Shown: one piece after another, positions 21,005 through 32,249 of the stretch
Position numbering within the stretch: position 1 is the first letter of the stretch
Layout: the number at the start of each line of letters is the position of its first letter
Translations under genes and position numbers: made by a program
Source of the DNA: Paratrimastix pyriformis
Lineage: Eukaryota > Preaxostyla > Paratrimastigidae
DNA: 64,000 nt
Direction: 5' to 3'
NCBI GenBank assembly: GCA_027972325.1
Contig: JAPMOS010000170.1
Location: 1-64,000, forward strand
The notes under the pieces: generated by a model
What the model saw: only the letters and a program-made list of their open reading frames with translations
The model's database searches: none
What the model was told of the DNA's origin: nothing

Positions 21005-22067
21005 ATGTCTTCTGAAACTCATTCTGTTGAAGATGCTGGTGCGGTTCCTCTGACGCTGGAAAGTGTTGAGGCTGAAGCCAATCGCCAAAGAATGGAGGCG
21101 GCTGGTAAAAAAAGAGTGGCCGAAAAGAGCCAGGCCGAGGAGCAGGGTGAAAAGAAGGAAAAAGTTATGGTCTGTGTTAATTGGATAGTGGCTTTCCTAC
21201 CGAAAGTCCGCCTATCAAGGATGTTTGTTGGGCTCATCTTGGGTCTTTGTTTGTCAATTGCCTTCTGTGAATTACAGGCTGAGACAATGAGATTCGCTAT
21301 TAAATTTGAGCCAAGTGCTGTGCAATTTAGCTGGTACGAACTTGAATGCCAGCTTCGTGAGATCCTTGGCGAGGCCCGTGTTCAGCAAGGCCTGGAAGAA
21401 GGAACTTTTGGCGTGACGTGTCTGAGACCCGATGCCGCGGAGATTCTTGGAGCTTTTGCAAGTCGGAATCAGGCCGTCCTGACTGATCTGGGAAGTGAAT
21501 GTGAGCGGCCGGCCTCAGCTGTGACCTTTGTTACAATGAGGGCTCATCTGGGTGGTTTGCCCCTGGAAGCTAAAGAAGAGGAGGTTCGCCAATGGTTGCG
21601 TGAAGCGAACCCGAGTGCGCAGTGTCTGTTCGCAATCGCTGACTTATTGATCGCCACCCCGGTAGTTTGGGTCAAGCCTGCTCGCCAGCCGGGTGCATGG
21701 CGTGTGTCTGTGACATGCTCGGTGGGACAGCCCCACATCCCGGAGATCTTCCGGGGCAAGCGCATAGTTCAGATCGCTCCGGGGAGGATCGGCCTCTCCG
21801 GGCGGACCATCGTTTGGTTTTTATTCGTGCGGCCGGTGTCGAGTGGCCGCAGCAGATGCAGGAGTACCTCAAGAACCACCACATTGTGGTAGAGGTCTCC
21901 GATATTTGGAGATCAGAAGTGGCGTGGTCAAGTGGGCGGTGGGACGGGACGTTTTGTGTCATGGCAACCCCGGAGCAGAGGGAGGCCATCGATGCTTTGA
22001 AGCGGGAGTCGCGTCCGCGTGTGGTGAAGGTGTCGGTGGGGGTGAATGCGGGAAGAAGTTCAAGTAA
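21005..22067 (+). pseudogene. LINE ORF1, type B, with predicted transmembrane helix
   Basis: The protein begins MSSETHSVEDAG. It has a Glu/Ala/Lys-rich helical segment (residues 20-55), a hydrophobic segment at residues 73-89 (MFVGLILGLCLSIAF), then a soluble part with MRAHLGGLPLEAKEEEVRQWL and, in another frame, SGRWDGTFCVMATPEQREA. The pairs GGLPLEAKEEEVRQWL / AGFPTEASEEDVATWL and SGRWDG tie it to types A and C despite low overall identity. A frame change near 21760 separates the two recognisable halves. The proposed end is the TAA at 22065-22067, by analogy with type A. Confidence 0.65.
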
Positions 22068-22886
22068 AGGTTGGGGCTGTGTTTCTCTTCCACCCTCTTA
22101 CGCTCTTGCTCCTGGGACATGCGTGTGGAAAGAAACAGCCTTCTATTGGAATGGCGTGGGGAGGAGAGTGGTTGGCGGGGGGGAGCAATCGAATGAAGGA
22201 AAAGAAGGTGGAGTGGGGGTAAAACTGGAGAAGGTAGTGCAAAGACAGGAAGTGATATGTGTATGGTGCTTTTGGATGCAGACGGTGGTCGAAGAGAATT
22301 GGGTCCACGGTAGGGTAAATGGAATTGGCCTTGTTGATCAAAAAGAGAGGGGCGAGAAGCGTGGTCGTCTGGGTTGGATAAAGACTGGTAATGAGAACTG
22401 GGAATGCTGGTACGGAGAAGGGGAAGACCTCTGGAAGGGGCGAAGGGGCCGGTGGTGGACGGAGAGAGATGGGATCAGGAGGGTTGGCGGGGTTGGGATG
22501 GCTGTTTTCTCCCGCGTTTTCTGAGCGCCCCTACTTTCCAACTGTGGTTGGATGGTGTGCCGGCTTGGTGTGGTGGCTGCATTGGGTGGCGACTGCCCTC
22601 AGGTTGGTGTGGTATGTCTAGCCGATGTCTCGTTGGTCTGTGGATGGAGGAAGATGGATGGAGAGTTTCTAATCATGCTTTGATCATAGTCTCCCGGCTG
22701 GACAGAGTGCTTTGCCTCGGAGGTGGGCCCTGTCTGGTGTCGGAAATAACTACCGGTTTGTTGGTTGTTGGGACGTCTGGCAGCGGCTCATCCTTAGAAT
22801 TTCAGATATCTGGCCCCTGAGATGCCTGTCTGACCGTCTGGTCAGATGGAAGATCCTTCTGGGATGTTGTTGATGCGGCACGTTCT

Positions 22887-23849
22887 TTGGGAGAGAGTCT
22901 GTCTTTCCGGTATTCTTTTTTGTCATCTTCAGAAACTTTTAGGAATGTGGCCGCTGATTCTGTTAAGGCTGGTCAAGGGCAGCCTGGTTATTGTTTTGAG
23001 CTTTCCTGGAATGGGGTTGGTCTGTGTGTACCCTCTTTTTCAGTCATCCAATTCCAATACTGGACTCAGCAGATGGGAGCTCCAATGCCTGCATCCGCAC
23101 AAAACCTCCGAATGAATGGGCAACTTTGGACGACGTCTGAAGGTCTGTGTGAGTATTCATTTATTACAGTTTACTCATTTCCTGAGATCGATGATCTCGG
23201 TAGGACTGGTGGTGACGCTAGGGCCGGTCAAGGGGTCAACGGTCAAACCAGGACCCCCTTAACACCCGCAGCGGTTCCTGCGGGTGCTGGAGAGGAGGGG
23301 GCCGCTGGGCTACGTCGGCGGGATGCCCTAGGGATCGTTACCCCTGGGGTGGCCAGAGAGAGGGTCGAGGACAACCTGGCTAAAATGTGGCAGGCAAACC
23401 TCACCGAGTGGTACGAGGAAAACCCCGATGGGGACAACCTCAAGAAGGAGGAAAACCCCGCCGTCGGGGACAACCTCAAGGGGCATCGCTGGGCGACATC
23501 GGCTGGGTGGGGGACGGACACGGAGGAGGAAAACCCCAAGGGGGACAACCTCAAGAAGGAGGAAAACCCCAAGGGGGACAACCTCAAGAAGGAGGAAAAC
23601 CCCAAGGGGGACAACCTCAAGAAGGAGGAAAACCCCGCCGAAGGGGACAACCTCATGAGGGAAGGAGCAGAGGAGAACCCCGACTTTGGGGAAAACCTCG
23701 ATGGTGGGATGGAGGACGATGCCGGGGATGGGAATGCGGCACAGGCTGGCGACATCGGGGCATACTACTTTGGCTCAGGTGGCTGGGGCTGGCTTCCTTT
23801 TTGCTTACGGTCTGTGAGAATGTTTTCCTTGTTGCCGTTTGCCTTGTAG
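22887..23849 (+). CDS. Doubtful ORF across the LINE spacer, with 11-residue repeats
   Basis: The 320-codon frame begins MGESLSFRYSFLSSSETF and contains three EENPKGDNLKK repeats plus several degenerate ones, then an acidic tail. In copy 4 the corresponding region carries five repeats and is open in two overlapping pieces (41111-41518 and 41536-42324). The repeats do not match pentapeptide repeats or any family I know. It could be a third LINE protein or merely untranslated leader. I lean towards leader because two other frames are equally open here. Confidence 0.3.
   Translation: MGESLSFRYSFLSSSETFRNVAADSVKAGQGQPGYCFELSWNGVGLCVPSFSVIQFQYWTQQMGAPMPASAQNLRMNGQLWTTSEGLCEYSFITVYSFPEIDDLGRTGGDARAGQGVNGQTRTPLTPAAVPAGAGEEGAAGLRRRDALGIVTPGVARERVEDNLAKMWQANLTEWYEENPDGDNLKKEENPAVGDNLKGHRWATSAGWGTDTEEENPKGDNLKKEENPKGDNLKKEENPKGDNLKKEENPAEGDNLMREGAEENPDFGENLDGGMEDDAGDGNAAQAGDIGAYYFGSGGWGWLPFCLRSVRMFSLLPFAL
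23526..23624 (+). repeat. 33-bp tandem repeat, 3 exact units
   Basis: Three perfect copies of a unit beginning GAGGAAAACCCCAAGGGGG lie among degenerate copies that extend from about 23420 to 23700. The matching site in copy 4 has five exact units. Confidence 0.93.
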
Positions 23850-24210
23850 ACTCCTTTGAGTTTCGGCAGTGCTCTTGGGACAGGGAGGTTTGGAAAGGAG
23901 ACTGGCTCGGATATCATGGTTGCAAGTGATAATGTACGCTTGGGGGACTTGGAAGGTCTAGCATGCCAGGCCAATTGGAATTTTATTGTTGACCGATTTA
24001 AGAGATGGGTGGGGATGAAGGAGGGGTGGAAAAGGGGTGGGCTGACATTGACTTGGCTGAGTTTTTGAAAAACTGGTTGGGGTGGTTGAGTTTTATTGTA
24101 ATGACGATGACATCGGTAAAAGATTGGAGGCGGTGGGGAGCAGGATTGCTATGGAGGTGGAAATGGAGTGGGGAAGGTGATGGAGAGCTGGAGGATGGTA
24201 ATGGGGCGGA

Positions 24211-25010
24211 ATGTATAGAGGAATAGTTAATGTTACTGGCCACCGCTGCTGGATCAGCACGGCCTCCAGGTGGTTGAGGCGGCTGGGGGTGGGGGAGTTG
24301 TACGAGATATTGCGGGAGGTCATGGGACCCCGGAGTGGGAAGAAGGGGTGTGGAGGGAGGGAGCGAGGGGTTTGGACGAAGGGCAGGATGGGGAAGCGGA
24401 GGAGGCCCTCGTTGAATTGCTGCGGAGGTCTGGGATAGCGGCAAAGGTAACTGTGGAAGTGGAGGACACATGTCAGGAGTGTGAGCTTATGAGTAGCGGA
24501 ACGGAGAGAGAGAGAAGCGATCTAACGGTGAGATTGGAGCGGGATCTGGAGAAAATGAGTGACGCTGTGGGAAGGGTGATCCTTTCAAATCAGAGGATAC
24601 GAAAAAGGTGCCCTGGGTGTGGGGTGGATCGTTGGCATGCGAGGGAGGAGCGGGTGGTGGGAACAGAGGGTGTTATGGTCGTCCAAGTGACGCGGGGTAG
24701 GGAAGGGATGGTTGATAAGAGGCAATGGAGGGTCCAGCCGGATGTGGTGGAAGTGGGCGGTAAGGTGTATCACATGGTAGCGGTGGCGGAGTTTTGTGGG
24801 AGAAGGGGGGGTGGGCGACACTGGGTGGCGGTCAAAAAGATTGGAGACCAATGGTGGAGGTTTAATGACAGCAGGGTCGGAGAAGTTGGGGAAGAGGAAG
24901 CAGGTCATGGAGATGTGTTCCTATATGTGGAGGGGCAGGAAAAGGCTTCGAAGATGAGGAAGTCGGCCCTGGGACCGGCGTTCGGAGGTGTGAAGATGCA
25001 GATGGGAGGT
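24211..25010 (+). pseudogene. USP-like deubiquitinase domain of LINE copy 3
   Basis: The Cys box NVTGHRCWISTASRWL (candidate nucleophile codon 24247-24249) is followed, in a frame shifted by a small indel, by ALVELLRRSG. Next come a zinc-ribbon pair (CQECE, then CPGCG), VMVVQVTRG, the His box GGGRHWVAVKKI, QWWRFNDSRV and GDVFLYV. Compared with copy 2, the third catalytic position reads FND instead of FDD; both Asp and Asn are found there in cellular USPs. Keeping all boxes through clear sequence divergence from copy 2 argues that the domain was under selection. Confidence 0.78.
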
Positions 25011-25179
25011 GGGAAGGCTGGGGAGCGGGGATGGGCCGGGGCGGAGCAGTGCATGGGGTGGGTGGGAAGCCTATCTGCAGTGGGGATAGTTACCCGGAAG
25101 TCAGGGTGCCTGCGGGGAGGGAAGGGAGTGAAGGCGCGGAGAAGGAAGGGGAAAAGGGATGCGCAGAGGAAGAAGAGGC

Positions 25180-28100
25180 AAAAGCGAAAATGCTGGATAT
25201 TGAGCGGGTGTATGATGAGAAGGCGGAGGCGGAAGAATTTTGTGGGGTGGAAAAGTGGTGCTGCGAAAAAAAGGAGGCTAACTTGAGGGCGGGGCTGCCG
25301 GGGAAAGAGGAGGATCGGGTGAGGGTGGTCGGATGGAATGTGCGGGGCTGGGCTCGGAATGGAAAAGAAAAATGTAGAAGATTTGCTGAAGGTGGGTCGA
25401 ACGGACGCTTGCAGGAAACGAAAGGAACGAGGGACAATAAAGAATTTCTGCAGGAAAAATGGATGAAGGGTGGTGCTGGAGGAGCTCTGTGGCGGAGGAG
25501 TCTGTTAAGCGGCACCCGAGAGGGGGTGATGATTGGGTATAGAAAAACACGCAAGTGGCAGTTCGAAAGATTACGGAGGTGATTCCTGGTTATCTCATGT
25601 TTATGGACTGGACGGAGGGAAGAATCAGATGAGACTCATCAACATGTATTTTCCTACTGGGGACGGAGAGGCGAACGTGAGGGTAAGGAGTGTGATCTTG
25701 GAGCGGTTGGAGGAGTGTGGCGGGGGCGTCGGATGGGAGAGGAGTCGTGGTGTACACAGATGCGAACGGATGGGCTAAGGAAGGAGGGGAGCAAGAGAAA
25801 CTGGGATTGTATGATGTGGCGAAGATGGTTGGGAAGGCGGGGAGATAACTTTTATCCGGAGCCGGAAGGGTGGGACGGTGGCGAAAGAGGAAGAGCATGA
25901 AGGGAAGGGGAGGGCCCGGTTGGATTTGTGTCTGTCGACGCAGGGGACAATGGGGAGGGTGCTGGACAATTTGTTTGTTTGGCGGAATGATGAGATTCAG
26001 TGGCAGGCGGTCACGGATCACCACATGATTGTAACGGATCTCCGAAACATGGCGCCCCCTGCGGTGAAAAATGGCTCGGAGGAAGGTGGCCATCTGCCCT
26101 TCCCGGACGGATGTGGAGGCACTGTTGCGGGACAAGAAGAAGGAGGAGTATGATGTTATGGTTGGGAAAATGGAAAAGTACCGTGGGAAGGTTGCGCAAA
26201 TGTTGCGAGAGGCAGCTGTGAAGGGGAGGAGCCATCATTTGAACAGATGAGTGAGTTTCTTCGGGTGACAGCTGGCTGCGTTTTCGGCTATAGGGATGTG
26301 ATGAATACGGATCGAGATTTTGAGCCTTTCAGGATAAAGAAATTGAGGAGGAGAGCGCTGGCGGAGGAGGACTTGAGTAAGAGGAAGGAGATGTTGAAAC
26401 AGCTGGCGAAGATGAGGTCGGTGCATTATGGTAAGAGAGATAGGGCATTGGAGGGAAAGCGCAAGCGTATCTATAAGGGTATCATGACGGATGGCGCGGC
26501 GCCAATCACAACCCACGTGACTCGGAAATGCGGAGGGGAAGATGGACAGGGTGGTGTCGGACCCGGCGGAGGTTAAGAGGGGATGGTGGGGTTTCATGGC
26601 GGGGCTTGCAAAAGGAAGCTGCCGGTGGGGACGGGGGCAAAGACTGAAGGAGGTAACGGGAGGCGTGGGTGGAAGGGTAATTATGGCCCTCTGACGACGC
26701 ATGATATCCAGACAATACTGGGGGCTTTGCCGGACGGGAAAGCGGCTGGCCCGGATGGAGTGACGGCGGAGATGGTCCATGCTTGTCAGGACGAAATTAA
26801 GGAGTGGTTGGGGAGGCGATACAACGAGATGTTGCAGAAGTCTGAGGTTCCTGAGGAGCTGAAACTCAGCTCGGTCTATATGGCAACCAAATCGCAGACG
26901 GAGCATCCGGGGATCCGGCGGAAGAAGGCCTATAACTTTAATACAGGTCTTTTTGAAAGGACTGCAGGTAGTGATTGCCTCGAGATTTCAAGACTGGTGC
27001 GTTGAAAAAGGGGTATTCGGGGCGGAGCAGTTTGGTTTCCTGAGGGATCGGAGGATTGAGACGCCGATTGCCGAGATTTTGGGGTGTTGACGGACTCGAA
27101 GATTATGGGAGGTAAGGAGTTCCACATGCGCGCTAGATATAAGAAAGGCCTATGATACAGTTGACATGGAGGCGCTCAGAAAGGGGTTGAGAAGGATGGG
27201 GTGGAAGAGGAATTTGTCAGGTATGTGGACAGCTTGTATGAGGGAGAAAGGCGCGTGTGATCACGGGGTACGGGTTGACGGATAGCTATGACATTGAGAG
27301 AGGAATTAGTCAGGGGGACCCGTTGTCCTGCCTGCTGTTTATCTCCTTCATGGAGGGAGTCTTGGCGGAGGTGAGACGACAGGAGGGGGGCTATATTCTG
27401 GATAGCGGCAGGAAGGTAAAGGTGTTGGCATTTGCGGACGACATTATGTTGGTGACGAGAACAAGGGAACAGATGGTCCGTTTGGTGAATACGGTAAGGC
27501 GGAAAGTGGAAGAGGCTGGTATGGAGCTGTCGTGGAGCAAGTGTGACTACCTGTGGCGGGGTGAAGGGAAGACGGACTTGGATCTGGGAGAGGGTCGGAA
27601 GATCAGAGTGCAGCAAAGGGTGGAGCAATTCGGTATCTTGGGATATGGATAGATGAGGAGATGAACATGAAGGTCAACACGGAGAAGGTGATCCAGAAAA
27701 TGTGTGGGCGACTGCACAGGCTCATGGACAAGAAGGTCCCTCCGAGGTTGATGGTGCAAATGATTAATGAGTGTGTCTCGACTTGCCTACAATACACGGC
27801 GAGGCAGTGCCCAATGCCGACAAGGGACTTGGAAACACTGAAGCAGAGATATGCGAGGGTGTTCAGGGAAATCGGAGGTTGTATTGGGAAATGCGACCCG
27901 GCAGAGGTGCTGTTCTTTCCGGAGGAGGAAGGGGTATGGGGCTGAAGGACCCGATTGATGTCCATGATATGATGGTGATGACACAAATTCTGGGGAGGAT
28001 GGCGGACGAGCAGGGGTGTGGAGTGGTGCTGAGGAGGAGATCGCTGCAGAAATTGTGGACGACGCGTGAGCCGCTGTTGGATGATGCAGGGAAGTGGGTG

Positions 28101-30906
28101 AAGATGCACGGGCAGGAGAAGATGCCGGGGTGGTGATTGGGGCGTTGCAGGTGATGCACAGGAGAGACATGGCGATCCTGAGGGACGGGGAGAAACTGAA
28201 GGAGGAAGTGAAGTACGGCATGCCGACGACACTGGAAGAGATGGCGGAGCCCTGCAAGATAACAAAGAAGCACAGACAGACCCTCATGAAAAGGAAGATT
28301 CGGAGTGTGGCGGACCTCATCATAGGGGAAGATTTCATTGGAAAGGGGTGATGCCGCAGTATGTGGAGATGATCAAAAAGCGGGTGTGTCTGTATGGTAA
28401 CAGGGTGAGTCCGGACTATCTGCAATTGGCGAGGCGGATTCGGGAGGAGGAGTCGGCGGAGGAGGGGCGGAAGAGGCGGAGAGTGGAGAAGGAAAAGGAG
28501 GAAGGCAATGCAGATAAGGGGAATGAAGGAAGGAGTGAGGGAGTCGGGGTTGGGGCGGTCGGGGAAGCGAAACCAAGAGTCAAGAGGCAAGCAAAGTTGC
28601 AGTGCGTCGGGGGGAAGGTAGCAGTGGTGAAACAGAGGAAACATGGGAGGGAGGATGGGGTGGGAAAGGGGAGAGTAAGAAGGGAAGGAGCGAGAAAGAA
28701 GATGGGAGGAGGGGGTCGGATGCAGATTGAGGCGAGCGTGAAGAAGAGGAGGGCGGAAGGGCAGGTGGAGGGGAGGGGGAACAAGAAGGGGAGGGCGAGG
28801 GCTGGTGAGTGGGACGAGGTATTGTGGAAAAGGCGGAGGAGTTGATGGCGGAGTGTGATGAGGTGGAAGTAAGAGTGGTGGAGCCAGAGGCGGAATGGAG
28901 GTTGTTTTATACTGATGGGAGTGCGACAAGAAGCCGGAAGGAAAGACGGGCGGCGTTCGCGGTGCTTGAGAGATTAAAAAATGGGGCGCTGGCGGTGAGA
29001 GCGGGAGGAGGTGTTCGGGTCGGGGCAGACTAACAATGAAGCGGAGTTGGAGGCTATTCTGGAGGCTATTCGGATTGGACAGGATGCGAATGTGGAAGTG
29101 AGAACGGACAGTAAAGTGGCAAAGGGGTGGGTTGAGGGACTGATAAAGGGTTGGTGGAAACCAACGGATCTGATAGAATCGAAGGCGGAGGGACTGCTGC
29201 GGAGGGGCAGCGGATTGTGAAGGAGCATCGTGGAGATACGACTGGTCTGGGTTAAGGGACATCAGGAAACTAGTGCGTCGCTGGATGCGGAGGGGAACAG
29301 ATTGGCAGACAAGATTGCGGGACGGAGCATAAAGATGGAGCCGAGCGTGGTGCCCGAAGAGAAAGGATGGGGATTCAAGCTGGTGCGGAAGTGACGGGAA
29401 GGAGGTGGAGACAGACTTCAGAGAGGTGATGAAGGAATGGGGAGGAAAAGTCGCATGTGGAGGGCGGCTCGTAAAAGAAAAACGAGATTGTGTTAATTAA
29501 CGCAGAGAGTCGCAACGGAGGGATCAACGTGCAAACGATGAGGTGTGAGATGTCAGGAAGCTGGCGATGATGGCAATCCTGCAGCGGTATATCACGGCCA
29601 ACATCCGGTTCTACATCAACGGGAGGGGGATGGGAAGTGTTGGTGTGGGGTGAGGGACCACATGAACCACTTGGTGTTTGAGTGCCCAGGGATGGCGGGA
29701 TGTGGGGGAGAGATGGAAAGGGCGGATGCTGTGAAGCTAATTGAGTGGTTGGACAAGGCGGAGGAGCTGAAGACCCGGACCAGCTGCTCGAGGAGAAGTG
29801 GGTAGAGCCGATGGGAGAGTGTGTGAAGATAAGGGCAGGCAGATCACGAAGGTGAGGCTATGGCAATTGATGGAGAGGTCCCGGGGAGATGGTTTCGGGC
29901 GAGAACATGGGACAGTTTTGGGAAACTTTCTCGACAGAGGTAGCTGAGATGTGTGACCGATATGAGGAAGGAAAAGCACGACAGTAAAGGAGGGGCGGAC
30001 GCATATGAGTACGCTGAGGAACCAATGGACGACTCCCCACACTATATCTTCGTTGCTGAGACAGGCGGGAAGCCTAACGGTGATGGCGTTTTCGCACCCA
30101 GGGAATGCGGATCTCAGTTTCCCAGAGTATAGAACGCCGAGTAAGGAAGACTGGTTCCTGGGAGGTTCGGTGGATGGGTACGGGCTATTTAAGGAGAATC
30201 GGGACTTGTTGATTTATGCGAATCCGGAATATAACCCCAGGAGGAGATGGATCGGTTTTCCGAGCAATTGGAGAGTGGGCGGAGAGTCCGATTGGTAGAG
30301 GAGGAAAAGAGCGTTTAGATGCATTGTTGCGGCCGGGAAGGGAAAGCGAACAGAATCCAGCCGGGGTGAGCCGAAGCACGGTGTGAGCTTGGCGATCAAG
30401 GGGACATTCAGATGCGTGAGCTTTCATCATCCAGGAGGGTGGGTTTGCTTTTGGGAGCCGAGTTTCTGGCGCACTGGGAGGAAAGTGGTGGGAAGGCGCG
30501 GTTTGATGTGGGGATTCTGATGTTTGAGAATGGGCGGGCTAGGGAGAGATTCCCGATGGATCCAGCCCCGTTGTGGGCTTTGGAGGCGATGTTGAGGAAG
30601 GAGGCCGGGAGTCGCATGGTGCAGGTAAACTATGAGGGCCGCCCGAGATGGGGAAACGCTTTACAACTGGAGGGGATATCGGAGGCGGTGGTGACGAAGG
30701 TGATGAGGAGGTTGAGAGCGAAGTGCGGCTTTAAGATGGAATACGCGAATGCATGTAGACTGGCAGCGGAAATGGGAATTGTGGATGAAGACACTCAAAA
30801 GGAGGTGGGAAGCGAGCTGGCAGGAATCAGGAAAACGATGCTCATAGCGATTCAGCAAAGGAAGAAGTGCGAAAAATTCGAGGCAGGAATGAAAGAAGAG
30901 CTGTAG
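25180..30906 (+). pseudogene. LINE copy 3 ORF2: endonuclease, RT, RNase H, zinc knuckle, C-terminal extension
   Basis: The linker (KMLDIERVYDEKAEAEEFC) leads to an endonuclease at about 25320-26080 (RVVGWNVRG, LQETKGTRDN, NMYFPTGDG, DHHMIVTDL). The RT is at about 26740-27760 (PDGVTAEMVHAC, ISQGDPLSCLLF, FADDIMLV). RNase H is at about 28900-29330 (FYTDGSA, NNEAELEAILEAI, VRTDSKVAKGW, EGNRLADKIAG). The knuckle CWCGVRDHMNHLVFECP lies at about 29638. The C-terminal region is open from 30412 to the stop at 30904-30906. It has many frame breaks, so it is not translatable as sequenced. It is clearly diverged from copy 2 at silent positions while the protein motifs are kept, so these are distinct LINE lineages. 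Confidence 0.86.
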
Positions 30907-31078
30907 TCCGGAAGTCGGCGGAGACCGCCCCTGGGGGACGGTAGCCGACCCATGAACTCCCTGGTGCTCTTTCTGCAGGACTTGTCCTGCGGGAAGGCGG
31001 CCCGGGGATCATGTCACCCGCGGGCTTCGGCCCGATTCCGGACTCGGCGCAAGCCGGGAAGTATCACACACACACACG
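30907..31078 (+). other. LINE copy 3 3' UTR, two tetraloop hairpins and (AC)n tail
   Basis: CGGGC-TTCG-GCCCG (31021-31034) and CTCGGC-GCAA-GCCGGG (31043-31058) stand just before GAAGTATC and (AC)n. The UTR also begins with a GTCGGC...GCCGAC pairing like copy 2. Confidence 0.78.
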
Positions 31079-31173
31079 TTTGTTTTTACTCGCTCCCTCG
31101 TTTTTCCGAAACTTGTTGTCATAGCTTCCGTCGACGCCTCTCCTCCCTCACCCAGCCGTTGGGCGCGGGGCTC

Positions 31174-32053
31174 ATGACGCCCTACCATCTGGAGCTGATT
31201 CGACAGACTTTTGACGGCCTTTTCCGGCCGTCCTCACCTGATTCCGCCGGCAAAGACCTCCTCGACATCGGTGGGGAGGAGGACGAGCCCGAACGCGAGA
31301 GCCCTCGTCCGTATTTGCATCGCACCTCCGGCTCGGTGCTAAATTCGTTCTTGTTCGGTCTCCGCCCCGCCGCCACGCACACCGCACCAGGAGCGCCCCT
31401 GCCCCGACCCCTACCGCCCCGAAGGCCCCGACCGCCCTGACCGCCGTCCGACGACGCCCGCCTCTGGCGCCGTCGAGCACAAGGACAAGGGAACTGGAGC
31501 CGCTCGGCCGTCTGTCGGAGCGGGTTCTGGCCTTCCCAGCTGATTCTTTTTGGATTTCAGAATCCTGGACGACGATGATGTGCCGAGCCCGCCCAAGCCC
31601 AAGAAGGCGGCCCCGGCGGCCGCCAAGCCCAAGAAGGATCGCGAGGCCCCGAAGAAGGCAAGAAGGCGGCCCCGGTGGCCGCCAAGTCCAAGAAGGAGGC
31701 CGCCAAGGAGGCGAAGGCCGCGGCCCCGGCCCCGCCACCGGCCCGCCGGAAGCCTGGGCCGCCTCATGAGGCCAAGGAGGCTGCGGAGGCGAAGGGCTCG
31801 GACGACGCCCCCAGGAGGACGCCAGGCCGCGGCACCGGCACAAGCACCCGGCCCCAGTGGAGATCTCCTCCTCGTCGTCGGACGAGGGCGGCCGTGCCCC
31901 GAACCCAAGGCGAAGGCCGAGCGCAAGCGGGCCCGGCCGACCGACCCGGACGACTTCTCCCCGGAGGCCGCTCGCCAAGTACTGCAGTCCGTCGTTGATC
32001 TCGTCAATGCGTACCTTGCGCGCCACCCTCCTCCCACCCCGCTCGGCAAGTAA
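31174..32053 (+). CDS. Host-like gene A: Lys/Ala-rich protein with a conserved C-terminal tail
   Basis: Exon 1 starts MTPYHLELIRQTFDGLF at 31174 and is acidic towards its end. A GT-AG intron is inferred at 31311-31560 (donor GTATTT, acceptor TTTGGATTTCAG), giving a phase-matched join. Exon 2 encodes ILDDDDVPSPPKPKK, a Lys/Ala/Pro-rich histone-H1-like stretch, a Ser/Glu patch, and a folded-looking end DFSPEAARQVLQSVVDLVNA to TAA at 32051-32053. The frame shifts inside the Lys/Ala-rich part. No known family was recognised. The LINE 3 tail lies about 100 bp upstream, so the promoter may have been displaced. Confidence 0.5.
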
Positions 32054-32171
32054 TGCAGTCCGTCGTTGATCTCGTCAATGCGTACCTTGCGCGCCACCCT
32101 CCTCCTCCACCCCGCTCGGCAAGTAATGCAGTCCGTCGTTGATATCGTCAATGCGTACCTTGCGCGCCACC
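31976..32171 (+). repeat. 71-74 bp tandem repeat, about 3 units
   Basis: Nearly identical units beginning GCAGTCCGTCGTTGATCTCG start at 31984, 32055 and 32128. The first is the coding end of gene A, including most of its last 20 codons; the next two repeat this segment, with the stop, beyond the gene. Confidence 0.92.
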
Positions 32172-32249
32172 CTGCCTCCTCCCACCACTCGTGACCTGTT
32201 TTCATCGTTTCCCTTTTTTGAACAAGTTACTGACTGCACATTCCTTTCG

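Larger units (their letters stand above)
22068..24210 (+). other. LINE copy 3 spacer, contains a 33-bp tandem repeat
   Basis: From about 22335 the spacer is nearly identical to 40520-42467 of copy 4. A 320-codon ORF (22887-23849) crosses it, but the 33-bp repeat keeps all three frames open, so coding status is uncertain. No domain was recognised. Confidence 0.6.
20968..31078 (+). mobile_element. LINE copy 3, about 10 kb
   Basis: The 3' end is the (AC)n tail at about 31065-31078. The 5' end is not sharply defined and lies between 20750 and 21000. The order is ORF1 type B (21005-22067), a 2.1-kb spacer with a 33-bp repeat, the USP-like domain (24211-25000), endonuclease, RT, RNase H, zinc knuckle, C-terminal region (stop at 30906) and 3' UTR. 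From about 22335 onward it is nearly identical to copy 4, yet the ORF1 units upstream are unlike. Confidence 0.85.

Noticed and set aside
22580-22620. Second USP Cys box in the spacer (HWVATALRLVW)
   Set aside because: Only about 26 bp resemble the copy 2 Cys box, without the zinc ribbon or His box nearby; probably chance or a tiny relic.
23300-23360. Large-subunit rRNA-like fragment (GGGATCGTTACCCCTGGGG)
   Set aside because: The resemblance is short and I could not extend it on either side.
23420-23700. Pentapeptide-repeat protein in the spacer
   Set aside because: The unit is 11 residues, not five, and lacks the A(D/N)LXX pattern.
27787-29262. 491-codon minus-strand ORF
   Set aside because: It is antisense to the RT end and RNase H of LINE copy 3.
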